Part shown: positions 1 through 11,560 of the stretch, piece by piece
Layout of the letters: each line of letters starts with the position of its first letter
Numbering within the stretch: the first letter of the stretch is position 1
Position numbers and translations under genes: made by a program
Notes under the pieces: model-generated
What the model was told of the DNA's origin: nothing
The model's database searches: none
What the model saw: the letters and a program-made list of their open reading frames with translations, nothing else
From: Stromatinia cepivora
Taxonomy: Eukaryota > Ascomycota > Leotiomycetes > Helotiales > Sclerotiniaceae
Length of the DNA: 64,000 nt
Direction: 5' to 3'
Assembly: GCA_014898415.1 (NCBI GenBank)
Contig: RCTD01000002.1
Coordinates: forward strand, 310,001-374,000

Positions 1-59
1 GGCGTTCCGCTGTCTCTTTTACCGGATGCGTAGACTCCAGACGACCAGTTTCAACATCA

Positions 60-995
60 TCATTCTCTTCCTCCGCTAATTTCGCCACCCCCCCTTTTAA
101 AGCAAGCCCTAAGAACCTCCTTACACCTCTCAATATCATCTGTGGTAATTAATCCCCTCTCTCCACCCCGCAGAACAATTTCCCTCAAATTTTTAAACCT
201 CATATTTGCCCTCAGAGTCCTACCAATAACTCTCCAATCCAAAGCATGAGCAGGAATATGCAAACGTTGAACCACATCCAGAGGATCCTCCAAACCCATC
301 TCTCTGTACCCATCACGAAAAGTACCAGACCTACGACCAGAACCAGCATCCGCACCATAGCCACCAAAAACCGTACTCATCGCCGCATTACCTCCCACAA
401 ACGCATCCACCAACACTACACTATCAACCTCTGGATCGAAAAATGGATAATGAATTTTCTCATAAAATTCTGTACCGAGAATATAAAACCGAGGATGGAT
501 TTTATAGTGAATTTTTGTTGAATTCCGACTCTCCCGATTGATGCGGAAAGTTACGGGACTTGGTGAGCGACTGCTTATGAGATCTGAGGAAATGATGATA
601 CCGATTGTACGGGAGCGTGCGCAGTTCCATATCGTGCGGCGGATTTCTTGGGGGAGATGTTGGAGAGTGGGTTTTGGGTGGTGGGGGGTTGAGGTTAGGG
701 TTGGGGTTGGGGTGTTTAGGATGTAGGTAAAGGAGAAGCGGGGATCTTGGTCGCGAGGGAGTTGGGTTGGTTGAGGTTGAGATTGAGGATGAAGTTCAGG
801 AGGAGGAGCTGGCGAAGGCATAATGCGCCTGTTATAAGGTGAATTGTATTTTCGTGGAAGTGGCTTGGCGGAGGACGAGATGTGTTTGCGTGGAGCGGGG
901 CTGGCAAGTACCTTATAAGGTGAGATATAACCTCGTGTGGTTTGAGATCGTACCCATCTATGAGCGAAATATTTATAGGAGGATTTGTCTTTCAT
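60..995 (-). CDS. 2EXR-domain protein (hypothetical)
   Basis: Single open frame of 311 codons from an ATG at 995 to a TGA at 60. The first ~110 residues are low-complexity (Ser/Pro/Gln/Arg-rich). A motif LPQEIRRTIW at residues 114-123 is followed by a beta-rich stretch and RINRESR near residue 150, the pattern of the fungal 2EXR family (LP.EIR..IW, then a V-N-R-ESR motif). That family is large in filamentous ascomycetes and has no known biochemical function. A second ATG at 821 (residue 59, MPSPAPPP) would give a 253-residue protein that starts closer to where family members normally start, so I consider the upstream ATG the less likely start. There are no stops or RIP-like damage, in contrast to the region after 6.4 kb. 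No signal peptide or membrane segment is evident. Family assignment is from the motif only. Confidence 0.6.
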   Translation of the reverse strand: MKDKSSYKYFAHRWVRSQTTRGYISPYKVLASPAPRKHISSSAKPLPRKYNSPYNRRIMPSPAPPPELHPQSQPQPTQLPRDQDPRFSFTYILNTPTPTLTSTPHHPKPTLQHLPQEIRRTIWNCARSRTIGIIISSDLISSRSPSPVTFRINRESRNSTKIHYKIHPRFYILGTEFYEKIHYPFFDPEVDSVVLVDAFVGGNAAMSTVFGGYGADAGSGRRSGTFRDGYREMGLEDPLDVVQRLHIPAHALDWRVIGRTLRANMRFKNLREIVLRGGERGLITTDDIERCKEVLRACFKRGGGEISGGRE

Positions 996-2660
996 TTCTG
1001 GGGAAGGTTAGTTTTTTATGAACAATATCTTTTTCTTTATGTTGTATCAAAACTTACTGCCTTTCTTTGTGATCTGATACTTCAGATAGGTGCGTGAAAA
1101 TGAGCAAGTCAAGTGGAGTTAAAGGTGAGTGTGAAGGTAGCTATATCAGAACTTTGCCGTTCACGTCCAGTTTTCAAGTCTACCTTGAGATATTTCTAGA
1201 AGCTTTCAGTCCTTGGATGTAGCTAGATTGCGTGCGTAGTGTTGACGGGTTGGGGATGGTTTGAAGGAAAGGGATTAAGGTTCAAGAGTATAAATAATGA
1301 GAAGAATCGCAAGCGAAAGCCGGATTACCGAGAAATTTGTGAACCGGTTAAGATAGTGAATCTTCCTCGCTGAGCAGGAAGACAATGAAAAGAGGCGTGA
1401 TGCGTGATGCAGTGATGTTGAAAGCTGATTGGCACAACCCTGAGCTACATATATACCTGTAATTCGCCTGATATCAGACAAACGGAACTCGGGTTTGGAG
1501 TTGTTTGTGAAGAAGCAAGCTAGCACACATATAACTGGTGCGCTCGAGTTCATTCGAGTTCGTTCTCCTATTAATTTATCGACTGATCGTCTGAGTCGTA
1601 CCTCAACAATAGATGAGGTTCCATTCACCACTTCTGTCTCCAGTCAAGCAAATCTACCGTTCTCAAAGATCCAAGCAAAGATTCAAATCAACAACTAAAA
1701 GGTTATCCACTAGATGCAAAAAACGTCACAACCTAAACCTGCACGTCTGGTTCCATTATACAGGACGTGCCTCGGATTTTGCTCTCAGCCCTGCGATTTA
1801 AAGGAACCAAAGTTTACGAATAATGAAGCTTAACTTATTCTAATGATCTCGCTTAGAAAAGGGCAAAAGTGATGTATGAAGGTCACTTGAATGGCAGAAA
1901 ATCAAGCAGTGCGGTGAATAAAGTGAATAATCTCTCGCTTGAGAGATGATATAGGCCGTTGAGATAGAGATAAGGAACAGCAGGATATACTATTATTCTT
2001 GCCAGTGAGTCAACCTATCCTTCGGCGCTTTTGATAGAAGAATCATGTAACTTTCAAACGCACAAGTCTATCTACCTAATCTATAGTACGTAACAACGAA
2101 GTAGCTACCTCGTTGGGGATTTAAGAAAGCGAGAAACCCATCAAAGTCCGAACGTGCAAGTGCGATAAAAATTCAATTTCAACTATTCAGACTGATCTCC
2201 AGCAATTCCAAAATTCTAGGAGGTTGATTCATCAAAAAGTGATAAATTGCTTCGGTGAATATGGTCCTCATCCCAACTTTTGATACCGAGGTATTCAGGA
2301 TATCCTCTCTCCCAGACAGTGCAATATGAAATCTTGCGAGCAGGGGCTTTAGAAGACTTTTTCCCAGGCCTTTCTTCTCGGCCAGATCTCCAAAACGCTA
2401 TCATGAAAAATTTCTTGGAAATTCATGAAGCTCGGCTTCCATCGCAAAGATTATTTATCACGAGTGATGTTTGTATGCATAAGATTATCACTTGAAGAGA
2501 AATTTGAGGTTTTCAAAAATACAAAAATAGATATTATTCATGATTACTATCACTAACATATGGTATCCGAGCAGAATGTGAACAAATTCGAGATCGCTCG
2601 AATAAACCTAGCACCTACTCCATCCTTCACAACCACTTACCCATTCACCCACAAACCAAC
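996..2660. other. Intergenic region between the 2EXR gene and the catalase gene
   Basis: About 1.7 kb of ordinary composition. It should contain the promoter of the minus-strand 2EXR gene on its left and the terminator of the minus-strand catalase on its right. Only short open frames occur. One at 2280-2495 (+, 71 codons, with FFPGLSSRPDLQNAIMK inside) has protein-like composition but no family that I recognise, and an overlapping minus frame is equally long, so I do not call a gene. No repeats or tRNA genes were seen. Confidence 0.4.
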
Positions 2661-4983
2661 CTAATAAGCAACCATACTAGTCAACCCATCCAACTCCCTC
2701 TGGAAATTCCTATGTTGCGAAATATTATACGTATATGCATCCAAGAAATTCTTAGCACCCTTCACCATATTCAACCCCTCCTCGGATTTACCTACACCCT
2801 CCGCCGTCACAACACCATACGAATCCACCACTTCACCAGAAGTACTAAACTTCATACCCTCAACCTCACATGCAGCTCGTACGAGTTTTACACCTTCACC
2901 TGTGGCTCCGATAGCCTTGCAATGACCGAACGCTTCGCGGATCCAGTGGATTACTCGTCCTTGCTTGAGTAAGGTAGAGATGTGTTCGCCGCCGGGAATA
3001 TAGATGGAGTCGAACATTGTACTTCTCATACCTTCGAAGTGATGATCCGCACTTACGCTCTTGACGCTGGAACTCTTGATTGGTTGTCTCTTGGGACCAA
3101 TGGTGAATGGAAGTGCGCCGGCTGTGGTTAGTGCTCCTTTTACGGCTTCGTATTCGAGAAGATTGAAACCATCGGCAATGATAATTGCGACCATGCGAGA
3201 TTCAATCGTAGCTAGTAAGCCTAGGGCTTCTGGGGTAAAATCGAATTGTGATAAACCCTTTGCCTTTTTACCGTGATTTGGACGTCCGGCTTTGGTGGGA
3301 GTAGGGGCACCAGCTTTCTCAGCTACAGCTTGCGCTAGCTCGAGATCAATATCAGTTAGACGTTCAACCATACGTTCGTATACGACAGGATCGTCGCAGT
3401 GATCAAGCTCGAAGCTTAGAGCATTGATAATGTGAGTCTTTTCAATTTCGGAAACAGAGTTCCAGAATAATTGAGCTTGGTTGTAGTGCTCCTTGAATTT
3501 TGAGGAGCTGAGACGTTGTTTCATGGCTGCAATCTTCTGAGGGTATTCGTAGTAGGCGCCCTCTGATTGCTTGGTTGGAGGAATGACAGTCTCTCGATTG
3601 GGCCAGTAATTAATTTTGCCCTTGGTGATTCGATGTCGCATTTGACCATCCCGATGGTTGTTCATAACAGGGCATACTGGTCGGTTTATAGGGAGCTCTT
3701 GCCAATTTACACCTAAGCGCGAAAGTTGAGTATCAAAGTAAGAGAAGTTGCGGCCTTGAAGAAGAGGATCATCTGAAAAGCCTACGCCAGGCACAAGATG
3801 CGCGGTGCAAAAAGCAACTTGTTCAGTTTGTGAGAAAAATTCATCAACGTTCTTGTTGAGCTCCAGTTCTCCAATGTATCTGACTGGGATAATATCTTCA
3901 GGCCAGACTTTAGTCGCGTCCAAGATGTCAAAGTCAAATTCATCTTGACGACTTTCCTCGCAGACTTGAATTCCGAACTTCCATTTGGGATAAGATCCAC
4001 TTTCAATAGCTGTCCACAGATCTTTGCGGTGGAAATCCGGATCTTGACCAGCAATCTTTAATGCCTCATCCCAAACGAGAGAATGAACTCCTAGAGTTGG
4101 GGTGAAGTGGAATTTAACGAATGATCGTTTGCCTTCGGCGTTTGTTAGAGTATATGTATTAACGCCGAAACCTTGCATCATCCTATAAGACCTTGGAATT
4201 CCTCGATCTGACATGGCCCACATAAACATGTGAGTAGCTTCTGTGTGTAGGAATTGGAAATCCCAAAAGTTATTATGCGCCGATTGAGCTTGAGGGATTT
4301 CATTATCAGGTTCCGGCTCTTTGAAAAGTCAGCAATCATGAATGTATGCTTGGAAAGAAGTATATACTTCCGGCATGAATGATGTCGGGAAATTTAAAAG
4401 CATCTTGAATGAAGAAAACGGGAATATCATTTCCAACAATATCCCAATTACCCTCGTCGGTATAAAATTTAACAGCAAAACCTCGCACATCTCTGACAGT
4501 ATCAGCACTTCCACGAGAACCTAATACAGTCGAAAAGCGGATGAAAACTGGTGTCGTGCGAGAGGTATCTGTAAGAACTCCGGCATTTGTAACATCCTAG
4601 ATTTGAAGTCAGCCTCTATTGTTGGGAATGTATTAAAGGATAGAGATCCATACATCAGCACTCTCGTAAAGTTTGAAGGTACCAAAAGCTCCAGCACCAC
4701 GTGCATGAACAACTCGTTCGGGTATGCGTTCATGATCAAACTTCATAATCTTCTCCCTACCAAAGTTGTCCTCCAGCAATAACGGACCTTGGCGATCACC
4801 ATCCGAAGCAGATAGCCATTTATCATGATTACCAGATTTAACACCAAAGTCACTGGTAAGACACTCCTTTGTATTGGGTTCTCTAATTTCTGGCTGCATA
4901 TCCGCAACCTTCTTGTTAGGCGACATAGCTGAAGATACTGCTTCTCCTGCTTTCTGCATTGTAACACCGATAACTGACTGCAT
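2661..4983 (-). CDS. Large-subunit monofunctional haem catalase, three exons
   Basis: Converts H2O2 to water and oxygen. Exons 4983-4654, 4596-4368 and 4318-2661 join to 2217 bp (738 residues), in frame across a 57-bp intron (4653-4597) and a 49-bp intron (4367-4319), each with GT and AG ends. Visible active-site parts: catalytic His93 in ERVVHARG, Ser132 in RFSTV, catalytic Asn166 in VGNDIPVFF, and haem-ligand Tyr380 in [12 protein letters not shown]. The last ~175 residues (from about 565, [15 protein letters not shown]) form the DJ-1/PfpI-like domain that marks large-subunit (clade 2) catalases; 738 residues fits fungal members (about 720-740). The N-terminus ([13 protein letters not shown]) shows no clear signal peptide, which suggests the intracellular, conidial type rather than the secreted type; that is inference. 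The motif reads GRNFSYFDT where GR-L-FSY is usual, a minor change. No RIP-type stops. Confidence 0.95.
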
Positions 4984-5300
4984 TATCTTTGATTTTGATA
5001 GGAGTTGGGTATGAGAAGATGAAAATAATTAGGTCAAAGGAATGAAGAATGAAAAGATGGGCAAATAATAAGTAAATCTCGATACCCTACCATGAATGCC
5101 ATTAACATCCTAATGATATTACATCATGATCCGAAGCGGGGCTTTTTATCATTTGTGAGGTGACGCAACATCGCAACTTTGCGCCAATAAGGTTGATGGT
5201 ATTGAGGATCTTCTACATCAATCTGTATTCTCTCACACGAAGATCGAATAAGTATCAACAAAGGTATTCGAAACATCGGGATTCAGTTCCATAGTTGCAA
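4984..5300 (-). promoter_or_regulatory. Probable catalase promoter and 5' leader
   Basis: This is the sequence immediately upstream of the catalase ATG at 4983. It holds an inverted CCAAT-type box (gcgccaataag, 5180-5190 on the plus strand) and a TGACGCAA motif at 5161-5168 that resembles bZIP (Yap1/Atf-like) sites. Catalase genes are commonly under such stress regulators, but the assignment here is inference from short motifs. Confidence 0.3.
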
Positions 5301-6068
5301 GTTTAAGGAGCTTGTGCTCCTTTTTTACCGGGTAGTTATTGGATGCGGTACTTGAAAATATTTTATTAAGGTTAGTGGTTGATGTCATAAACAGTAAGTA
5401 AGAGGGGGTGTTAGTCAGCTATTTATCCAATTAAATTCTGCACTTATGTCAAAGACGTGTTCGATCATATTTTCATTCTTATTATACCTCAATGAAAGAG
5501 CTTCGATTTGGTCACCGCCGAATTCATCGGTGATAAGTTCTTGTCACTGGTACACGGACGAGAGATTGGGATGAAAACACCGACTGCGTAGGAAAACGAC
5601 ATCACGTGCGGGATATCACGTTTTTCACAATTTGAGCCCATCCGCTGTAGTACTGGTTCAAACCAAGGAGTGTTGTTGACGCATCGTGTTGGTAGTGACG
5701 AGTCAATCATAAGCAGTCTGATGACATCGAACCCGATTTTGGGCCGCTTGCAAGAGATTACGCTTTTTAGGGGCGTCATTTTCATTGAGCCTAGAGAAAT
5801 TGCACAGCCAAAGAAGTCAATTCTTACACGAAGAGGGATTGGTTTCCTGGACTGATGGCTCTTGCTAGAACTATTCTAACTGTGGAATAGGCATTGCTTA
5901 CCATTCCTTCAAGTATATATAGACCGATTTCTTGAGGCGTATTCGAGGTTATATTTTTTTATATTTCCTCGAAATTGATGCTATTGTAAAAGCTCTTGAA
6001 ACCATATAGGAAACTTGTTATAATCAATAAACAGGATGGAAACCGAGTAATACCGTTACTTCTAGCGA
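5301..6068. other. Intergenic sequence, no recognisable gene
   Basis: Ordinary-composition sequence with only short overlapping frames on both strands (for example 5489-5785 minus and 5670-5855 plus, which overlap each other). None has recognisable motifs. Confidence 0.3.
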
Positions 6069-6374
6069 ATGCTCTTCCGAGGGGCATTCGCTCAATTTCG
6101 AAGTTGCCCGGCAAGACTGGAAAAACTTGTCTATGTAGAGCAATTGATTGTACCTAGGATTACTCCATCCGAAGCTCTGAGAGGACTCGAGGTGAAGATC
6201 GAGCTATACTACTTTCCTGAACATACAGGAATTGTAGAGAATGTAAGGACTGACCAGGCTGCCAAGATCGGCACGATGCACTCTATCGGAAAAGGAAGGA
6301 CGACAATAGCGAGGGTTCACAACGGCCGACAAGGTTCTAGAACAGAAAGAAAGAAGGGCCAGCCCATCAATTGA
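6069..6374 (+). CDS. Small unrecognised ORF at the edge of the AT-rich block
   Basis: An ATG-started frame of 101 codons. The product would be basic towards its C-terminus (RTERKKGQ) and has no motif I recognise. It ends almost exactly where base composition drops into the AT-rich compartment (~6376), so it may be the remnant of a longer gene cut by the boundary rather than a complete gene. No neighbouring operon-like or intron signals decide the matter. It could equally be a chance frame. Confidence 0.2.
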   Translation: MLFRGAFAQFRSCPARLEKLVYVEQLIVPRITPSEALRGLEVKIELYYFPEHTGIVENVRTDQAAKIGTMHSIGKGRTTIARVHNGRQGSRTERKKGQPIN

Positions 6375-6375
6375 A

Positions 6376-6681
6376 TCGAAAATGAATCGAATGTAAAAAT
6401 TATAATATCGAAATCGAATTAAAAGAAAATAAAAAGAATAAATAATTTTGAAATCTTTAAAAATATTAAAGAATTGAAAATATTAAATTTTTTAAATGTA
6501 ATTATAGTTTTTAATACTCTTATACTATAATATAATTACGAATTCGAATTATAAAGATACTAAATTTCATAAATTAAAAATATAAACATTATAATTGAAT
6601 ATCATTGTAGAAATTAATAAAACTTTGAAAGATCGAAAGATATATAAAAGATTATTAATAAATATTCGAACTTGAGTTATA
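6376..6681. other. AT-rich RIP-degraded sequence without gene
   Basis: Start of the AT-rich compartment. It is dominated by A/T runs and TTCGAA-type hexamers and has no ORF of note. It precedes the TTCGAATT target duplication of the hAT element. Its original identity cannot be read. Confidence 0.4.
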
Positions 6682-7123
6682 TTCGAATTTAGACTGTACA
6701 ACAGATACCCGCGGGGCGGATAAGGATTCTAGTGGATTATCCATCAGGTATTTATTTATCTATAAATTATCTATCTACTTATAAATTAATAAATTATCCA
6801 CAAATAAATAAATAATTTGTAGATTATTTGTAAATTATCCATAGATTATTTACAGATTATTTACGAATTATTTATATAAATAATTTTTATATTAATCTTA
6901 TATAATAAACATATATAAAATATAAATAATTTATAAATCTATAAATAATCTACAAATCATTTACAAATAATTTGTAGATTACTTATTTATTTACAAATAA
7001 ACAAATTATTCATAAATAATTTATAAATAATCTACAAATTATTTATCTATTTGTGAATAATCTATCAATCTATAAACAAATGAATAATTTATAAATAAAC
7101 AAATAATCTACAGGTATCCATTT

Positions 7124-7272
7124 TGTCACGGCGCCAACTATATGTTCTGTAGTTGCCTTCGTGCCTCAGGCACGGACCCTTAGTGTGCCCTGCTTCCTAT
7201 AAATAGGGCTTCATTCTTCCATAGCTCTTCTACCCTTATAATACAATATATATCTTTACCTGTATCTTGACA
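7124..7272 (+). repeat. 5' LTR of the Ty3 chromovirus
   Basis: 149 bp, begins TGTCACGG and ends CTTGACA, with inverted TGTCA/TGACA termini. A TATA-like box (ctataaatagg, around 7197) lies in the expected promoter position. It is less mutated than the 3' copy. Confidence 0.92.
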
Positions 7273-7415
7273 ATTTGTATTATCTCAATAAGAAGCTATT
7301 ATAGCTTCATTTTTTCCAAAAATCCTATTGTTGATTAATTCCTACGATACTTCGACCACACCAATCGTATCCACCGTTGATTTATTGCACACCCTGATCA
7401 CCACTATTTAGAAGT

Positions 7416-8950
7416 TTGGCTAGGTTGCTTTACAACCTTGGAAATGTTCGAAAAATAATTGAACAAGTATTTGCACCTGGTTTATTCCTACAATTTCAAT
7501 TCTTACATCACATCCTTGATTCTACTGAAATTAATGTTTCTTTATTTATAGAATTATTCAATGATCTGATCACTATATACTTTACAATTGTTCAGACTAT
7601 CTTCCAATCGATCGAAACAATCATAAATTCATTTTAGAATCAAATATCTCAAGTTTCTATAGTACAAACTCAAATCGCCGATACTTAAACAAAAATTGCC
7701 GAATTGAAAAAAACGATCAAAATATTACAATCTACAATTAATATATTGCAGATTGCTTTTCGTTATGGTCTACAAACCCCGCCCTATTAAAAGTATTTCT
7801 GTACTTTCGAAAAGTTTACTAATAAAGAATAAAATATTATTAAATATCAAAATCAATATATAATATTCTATAGTATAATCAATCGTTATTTGACTATCAA
7901 CTACAAAAATGAATCGAAGTTCTAAAAGATTACTTTTTTCGTTAATCTATTTTCTAGTTTTGTTTATATAAACAATCAAATATATTTCGATACAATTATC
8001 GATAACCTGTACAATCCCAATTTCTGATTTTGTAAATAATATATTATATCCGATATCTGAAATGAATTAAACAAGCAATATCAAATCTTTGATTTGTCTT
8101 GCAAGGTTTCGATGGATTATAATAAATGCAAAATGAAGAAAATTTTGTTTGGCAATTTCATTATTGAATTCAAGTAATTAATTATTAAATGCAAAAAGAT
8201 TGTTGAATAGCAAATCGCTGATTTCAAATTTAAGATCTTTTAGGAGTTGATTGATACTTCAGTTAATCGTTCCAATAAGCCCTTTGTTGTTGATATCAAT
8301 GTATGGACGATTTGATGGTAGGGTATTTACGATGATTTGGAAGAAAAGACTCATTTTGATAATCAACAAAAGAATCAAAACATTAACTTCAATTACAATC
8401 AATCGAAGAATTATAATAAAAAATATATTACTGCCATTGTTCCCCCTATATCAAATCCTTTTAGTGATTTAATATAATTGGATGTCGTTTGCCAAGATCA
8501 ATGTTTCCAAATTTGCTATATTTGTAAATAATATATAGAGTTCGGTCTTTGTACCTATTATAAGAAGCCGGATCATTTCAAGATCAAATACAAGAAGAAA
8601 TAGACTAATAATACGAAATACAATATCAACGTTGATATAAGATATAACCTTTATATTAATCATTTCCCTCCAATTAATCAGTATCAAAGTCCAAAACCAT
8701 ATTGTAATACCGCCACCGCCTCCTCGTACTAGGATCCCGAAACATATCATATCGCCACTACCCCCTTGTATCAAAACCAGAATTCGTTTCCGCCTATTTT
8801 ATGTTTCCTAGCTATATTATTATACTATGTTTCCCCTATATCCTCTGGCCTTATACAAAATGTCGATTTAGGTGGATATATTGAAGGTTCTGTTCATTCG
8901 AAGGAGAACGGTAGTTCGATTCCTTAATCAAATATGTTAAAAGATTAACC
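7416..8950 (+). pseudogene. Ty3 gag remnant with nucleocapsid region
   Basis: Open in pieces (7416-7637 is the longest). Near 8507-8600 a decayed zinc knuckle is recognisable as ICYICK, then YYKKPDHFKIKYKKK, with one Cys position and codons in between lost. It is followed by a Pro/Gln/Tyr-rich stretch, usual after the knuckle in fungal Gag. Many in-frame TAA and TAG codons. Confidence 0.6.
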
Positions 8951-9388
8951 TTGGTTTATAAATACGAATCAAGATCCTTTATAGAAAGTTTATTTTTATG
9001 GATTAGAAGATTAATTATGTTTAAGAGTTTTTTATATTTTAGATCAATAAATAACAAATCTTTTAAAATCTTAATAGAAATCTCTTTTGTATTTAATGTA
9101 ATCATTCCATTTATTAGTTTTATCGATAATGAAACTGCAGGTTATGACTTTATTGATAGGAAAGTCGTTTCTCAATTTTATATATTTATATACTCTTTTC
9201 CTTATAGTTGTTATCTATTATTGATTGATAAAAGGCTGTTCGATATCTTGTTCCAGTATGCATTTTTCGACATACAAATCAATAACCATAGGGAGATCGA
9301 TCTATTCTATATCACCACCTTGTCCATTGCGGATCCCATGATTCTCGGACTCCCATGGCTTCAACGCTACAATCCTATTATTAATTAA
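8951..9388 (+). pseudogene. Ty3 aspartic protease remnant
   Basis: The 145-codon frame contains FIDNETAGYDFIDRK, the counterpart of the D-S/T-G-A active-site loop and following strand, and ends with LGLPWLQRYNPIIN, the conserved C-terminal protease motif of Ty3/Gypsy elements. The active-site Asp-Ser-Gly has become Asp-Asn-Glu, so the enzyme would be inactive even if expressed. Confidence 0.75.
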
Positions 9389-10189
9389 TTGGCAATATTA
9401 TTCAAGTTTATTTTTATATATTATTCGAAGTACTATTGTTCTACTGATTCTATAGTAATCATTATTCTGGATATTATTTATAGTTGAAAGGCAATTTTGC
9501 AAATTAATGATAAAGTTGCAGAAACTGATCCTATATCACTTTTGTAGAAACTCGTTTTATAGTCAATCTATATAAAAGAGGTTACCGACAAAAACTTCAG
9601 GGATTCATTATCATTGTTTTTGGATCAGATTGCGGTCTTCGAATTTACTTTTGATTTCGATTCCAATAGGATACCGGATATTAAGGAGAACCTTAACGAC
9701 CCTAATATTGAGGCTCTATTCAACCCGAATCTTTACCATATCCACTATATCAGTGATATTATAAACATTCGGGTAAAGATGATTTCAAATCGGTTAATCC
9801 TGAAGCCGGTCTCAATGCAAATCGTTGCCAGTTCTAGGTTATATAAACGATCACCACGAAATCCGAACGTTTTGCTTTTACTATATATACCATTGCCAGG
9901 GGATCAATCGATCGAGCTATTCGATGCCCTACAAAGTGTTCATCCTGAAATAAATAATATAAAGTATCTTATAACTAATAACTTTATTCAATTCTGCAAA
10001 GATAAGGAAATCTACATCATTAAAGTTTCCTAGGACGAATTGAACTCAATCTATGAATTATATCAGATCGCTACTATTGATATTATTCATATATACTATA
10101 ATATAGCAAATAATAATATTGAAAAGTTTATAAAGAAGATTAAACGATCTATATCTACTACAAAAGAGATTCAATATAAATTACCCTTA

Positions 10190-11560
10190 TAACTTCGCAA
10201 TTTATTTTTCGGCTTTCTACTTTCTTTAACAAACGAACTTTTGCCACAGCGCTTCTGGAATTATAAGATTGAGATTGTACCAGGCAAAGAGCCGCCGTAT
10301 ATAAAGGGCCGTCCGATATCTCCGATCGAACTTCAGATCGTTTATAAATAGCTTAATAATAACCTGAGCAAAGGGTTTATTCGTGAATCGCGTTTTCATT
10401 CGGCTGCTCCGCTCTTTCTCGCTACAAAGCCTAAAGGGGGTATACAGATTTATTAAGATTATCGGGGTTTGAATAATATTATTATCAAGAATCGATACCC
10501 TTTATCATTAATTAAAGAAATCTTAGATATTTTATATTATATCAAGATTTATATTAAATTCGATATTATCGTTGTGTTTAATAAATTATAGATTATAGAA
10601 GATTACAAATAAAAGATAACGTTTATGATTCGCTTTGGATTATTTGAATCATTGGTGATACCTTTTGACCTTTGTAATACGCTGGCTTCGTTCCAGAATT
10701 ATATCAACTATATTTTTTTTGATTTACTAAATAGAAATTATATAATATATTTAAATAATATCTTGATTTATTCAAAGAATATTTCTAATCATTGATAACA
10801 AATAAGGAAGGTAATCCAGAGGTTCATCGATACTAGACTTCAGATTGATATTGATAAATACGAATTTGAAATGGTGCAAACGAAGTATCTCGGATTGATT
10901 ATTATATTAGAAGGTATCGAGATAGATTTTGAAAAGGTCAAGATTATCCTGAAATGGAAATCATTGATTAAATTCAAAGATCTGTAACAATTTCTAGATT
11001 TCGTTAATTTCTATCGATATTTCATTTACAACTTTTTTAAGATCATTAAACCCTTGAATCAATTATAGCGAAAGAAGAATATATGGAATTGGATCGATGA
11101 TCAGAAGGATGCCTTTAGGATGCTTAAGGATGCTTTCGTATCAGCACCGGTTCTTGCGATGTTCGATTATTACCGCTATACAATCATGAAAACAGATGCC
11201 TTTGATTGAACAACAGATAATGTCTTTTCACAATATAATGATAAAGGCCTGTTACAATCAATCGTATACTTTTCTTCGAAATATAATACTGCCGAATATA
11301 ATTATGAGATTTATGATAAAGAATTGCTCGTTATTATCAAATCCCTAAAGGAGTAGTGATTCGAACTATACGGAACTCAGGAATCATTCGAGATTATTAC
11401 TGATCATAAGAATCTGGAATACTTTATGTCCACCAAAATATTGAATTAGCGGCAAACTCGATAAACCGAATTCCTATCCGACTTCAATTTTCGTATTGTA
11501 TATCGGCCTGGCCATAAAGCAATTCGCCCCGATATACTGAACCGGAAAGCTGAGGATCGA
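10190..11560 (+). pseudogene. Ty3 reverse transcriptase and RNase H remnant
   Basis: RT landmarks in order: LPQRFWNYKIEIVPGKEPP, then FHSAAPLFLATKPKGG, DYRGLNNIIIKNRYPL, and the catalytic box as YLNNILIYS (~10738-10775), where both Asp of YLDD read Asn, a G-to-A change typical of RIP. RNase H follows with KTDAFD (~11190), YDKELLVIIKSLKE and ITDHKNLEYF (~11400), ending with the RPGHKA motif. At least ten in-frame stops. Confidence 0.88.

Noticed and set aside
246..521. 91-codon plus-strand frame (and 538-726, 839-1021)
   Set aside because: Lies fully opposite the 2EXR gene and has no motif; a shadow of the coding strand.
4329..4524. Open frames over the catalase introns and middle exon
   Set aside because: Shadows or intron read-through; the spliced catalase explains the region with all family motifs in order.
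5489..5855. Overlapping 98- and 61-codon frames on opposite strands
   Set aside because: Neither shows family motifs or codon-like composition; they overlap each other, so chance frames are likely.
6690..7118. hAT transposase inside the MITE
   Set aside because: No frame of useful length in either MITE; only terminal repeats and AT palindromes.
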